A stretch of DNA of 64,000 bases from Solea solea (lineage: Eukaryota > Chordata > Actinopteri > Pleuronectiformes > Soleidae): positions 20,069,884-20,133,883 of the forward strand of contig NC_081141.1 in NCBI RefSeq assembly GCF_958295425.1. Reading direction: 5' to 3'. Below the pieces are notes generated by a model. That model made no database searches, was not told where the DNA came from, and saw only the letters and a list, made by a program, of their open reading frames with translations. The first letter of the stretch is position 1, and the number at the start of each line of letters is the position of its first letter. A program made the position numbers and the translations under genes. Below, piece by piece: positions 62,240 to 64,000 of this stretch.

Positions 62240-62640
62240 GTGTGACGTATTGATTGTAATAGCCATGCCACTCAGGAAATAATGAGGTCCACTGTAATGG
62301 AAATTAGCAGTTTGGTTTTATAATATAAACATGTTAGTATTTTCCCGCCCTCTGTAGAAGTGGCTGACGGAGAAACAACAGGACAAAAGAGATTACGGGG
62401 CTACGCAGTATTAAGATGGACAGCTGGGCGAATTAGGCACCTAAAAATGCTGAAAATCAGTGAGCTGACGATCACTTTCACAGCGGGGCGGACAATTGAT
62501 TGAGCTCATGAGGAGAAGAAACAACAAGGAGCGAGGGATGAGAGAGATTGATGTAAGCCAATCTATAGGTGGCAAGTGTACAGATTCCCAGCAAGCAATT
62601 GATTGCAGGCAAACATTGATGTTGATACCGTAAATAAACA
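62240..62640. other. Repeat-free segment, candidate conserved non-coding element
   Basis: About 400 bp contain no microsatellite, no recognisable repeat and no open frame of note, but several homeodomain-like and SOX-like cores (GACAATTGATTGAG, AAATTAGCAG, CAAGCAATTGATTG). Lack of repeats is weak evidence of constraint; alignment would be needed. Confidence 0.2.
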
Positions 62641-63504
62641 CCTCCACATTTTATTCAAGCAGCGTCAGCTAATAAGTAAAGGATGAAGACGAAATGCCCT
62701 TGGAAGTATCACGGCCACTGGGGTTTCAAATCCCACATCTCTTGATTCTTAAAGGTATTGCCTAATGATGTGTTAGACATGAAGTAAGAAGTTTAGTAAG
62801 AAATGTCTGGAATCTGTAACATGATTTCGTTTTTAAAAAAAAAATTAAAATATGTATTGAACAGTTTTTTTATTTTTGATCGTGGAACACTCCCATGAGC
62901 AGCAGCACACTTGCATTACTTTATCAAATAAGCGACTTGGATAACTGGGTATCCATGGATAACGCTCTGTCTACAGAGCACTTAGAGCCCTTGTTGGCGA
63001 CATGTTTAATGGAATTCCAATAGTAACGCTATACATTTCTGGCTTCCTGATTTGTGCTTATACTTTGAATACATTTTCAGTGAGGCTTAAAATGGGTCAA
63101 ATTGGCAGTCAATGGCTATGTAATGTCATTAAGAAGCGTTATTTATCGTGATTGCTGGACAGGCCAGCTTTGGGAAATATGTAAATCAATTGCTCTGCCC
63201 CTTTGTATTATGTTTTTGTTAAATTTGCACAAAAAGTGAACAAAATAACAACCAAACAAAAAGGGCTCATGAATCTTGTTTTTTTCAAAGGGTTTACTCG
63301 GACCGTGTATGGACCCCATGGGTTCTGAGGAGGAACTCTGTCGAACCATTAATCCAAGAAAGAAAGAACTGTTTCATATGGTTTCATCATCTCAAGGCAA
63401 TCCCAGCATGTGGCACCATATGCAGCACTTTGTAACTGCACCCTTATGACTATTAAAATTTGGAGATAAGAGAAAATGCACTGTATGGCTGCGGCACTTT
63501 TTCA

Positions 63505-63507
<3 letters not shown>

Positions 63508-63539
<32 letters not shown>
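63508..63539. repeat. (GT)n microsatellite
   Basis: About 15 GT units. Confidence 0.9.
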
Positions 63540-63542
<3 letters not shown>

Positions 63543-63639
63543 CATACTGTGTACTTTACAGATATTGAACACATGCTCACACACACACTGCAACACATAA
63601 AAAAAAAGAGCTTTGTTAGCTGATGCTGTTGGTTAGGCA

Positions 63640-64000
63640 ACTATATTTCTAGAGCACAGTTAAAAACAACCAAGGTTGACCAAAGTGCTTTACAGATATA
63701 AAGGTAAAAGGTAGAAAAATCAATACAAATAAAAGTAAAACTGTAAAATAGTGACATAATAGAATAGTAAAATGTTAAAAACTACATAGAAATCATAGTC
63801 TTGGTTGACTTTAATCTGAGGTGAAGGCCAAGGAGAAATAATGTAAAGTGTTGAATGGTGAGGGCAGATTTAGTTTCCATGGGGTAACCCGTTCCAAAGT
63901 TTAGGGGCAGCTACAGAAAAGGCCCAGGTTTTTAGTCAGGATTTTGGCACATCTAAACTTCATACACTTTTTGATGACACAACAATACTCTCAGTGACAT
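63640..64000 (-). mobile_element. LINE 3' end with RT C-terminal remnant, continues past window
   Basis: On the minus strand 63924-63871 reads AFSVAAPKLWNGLP followed by a stop. This resembles the motif AFSVAAPKLWNSLP near the C terminus of fish non-LTR reverse transcriptases. Further 3' on that strand comes a typical LINE 3' untranslated region, with GTAAAGCACTTTGGTCAACC near 63690. The copy is degenerate and its 5' side lies outside the window. Confidence 0.6.

Larger units (their letters stand above)
17033..64000 (+). other. grid2: Intron 2 (5' portion) of grid2
   Basis: At least 47 kb follow the exon-2 donor with no recognisable exon 3 (expected to begin with the ACELM motif region). Delta receptor genes are known for very long early introns. 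The content is unique AT-rich DNA, microsatellites and degraded transposons, annotated separately. Stretches where nothing beyond short simple repeats was seen include 17040-18280, 19200-21060, 21090-23650, 25520-27320, 27860-31130, 33110-35320, 36580-38220, 41830-44040, 45620-47200, 48900-50090, 52090-53800, 54690-55170, 55610-56910, 57510-60150 and 60460-61620. Confidence 0.85.

Overview
The window is a 64 kb piece of a vertebrate genome, almost certainly a teleost and probably a percomorph. It is AT-rich, full of (CA)n/(TG)n and other microsatellites, and carries many degraded copies of fish-type repeats (hAT-, PIF/Harbinger- and Tc1-like DNA transposons, and non-LTR retrotransposon ends). 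No bacterial-style operon, CRISPR array, rRNA or tRNA gene is visible. The family names rest on recalled sequence similarity, because no database search could be run.

Only one protein-coding exon is recognised. It is the 156-bp exon at 16877-17032 on the + strand, flanked by good splice sites and phase 1 at both ends. It encodes the first beta-strand, first helix and second strand of the amino-terminal domain of an ionotropic glutamate receptor of the delta family. It resembles GluD2 (grid2) more than GluD1, and corresponds to exon 2 of the mammalian gene. Positions 1-16876 are therefore the 3' part of intron 1, and 17033-64000 the 5' part of a very long intron 2. No other exon was recognised. 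All other long open frames are low-complexity, repeat-derived or unrecognisable and were not called as genes.

Layout: 1-16.9 kb is intron 1, with simple repeats (a long TA/TATG tract at 7.06-7.19 kb and a 116-bp pure TG tract at 11.84 kb), one L2-tail-like repeat, one inverted copy of a telomere-like (CCTAAC-rich) fish repeat and one hAT-like copy. After exon 2, 17-31 kb holds a near-canonical REST/NRSF (RE1) motif about 4 kb downstream of the exon, an RFX X-box-like palindrome beside a 19-G run, and several repeats. From 31 to 51 kb repeats are dense: hAT-like elements with recognisable target duplications, an antisense LINE reverse-transcriptase remnant, a Tc1 transposase remnant beside a CpG-rich block, two CTCF-like motifs, and a PIF/Harbinger-like MITE. 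From 51 to 64 kb there is a 200-N assembly gap, a long foldback MITE, a roughly 590-bp minisatellite of palindrome-centred 20-bp units with higher-order structure, and another antisense LINE remnant running off the window end.

No new multi-gene system is evident. The most biologically suggestive feature is the RE1-like site inside a neuronal synaptic receptor gene. The minisatellite, the foldback elements and the insulator/X-box-like motifs follow. All regulatory calls are sequence matches only.
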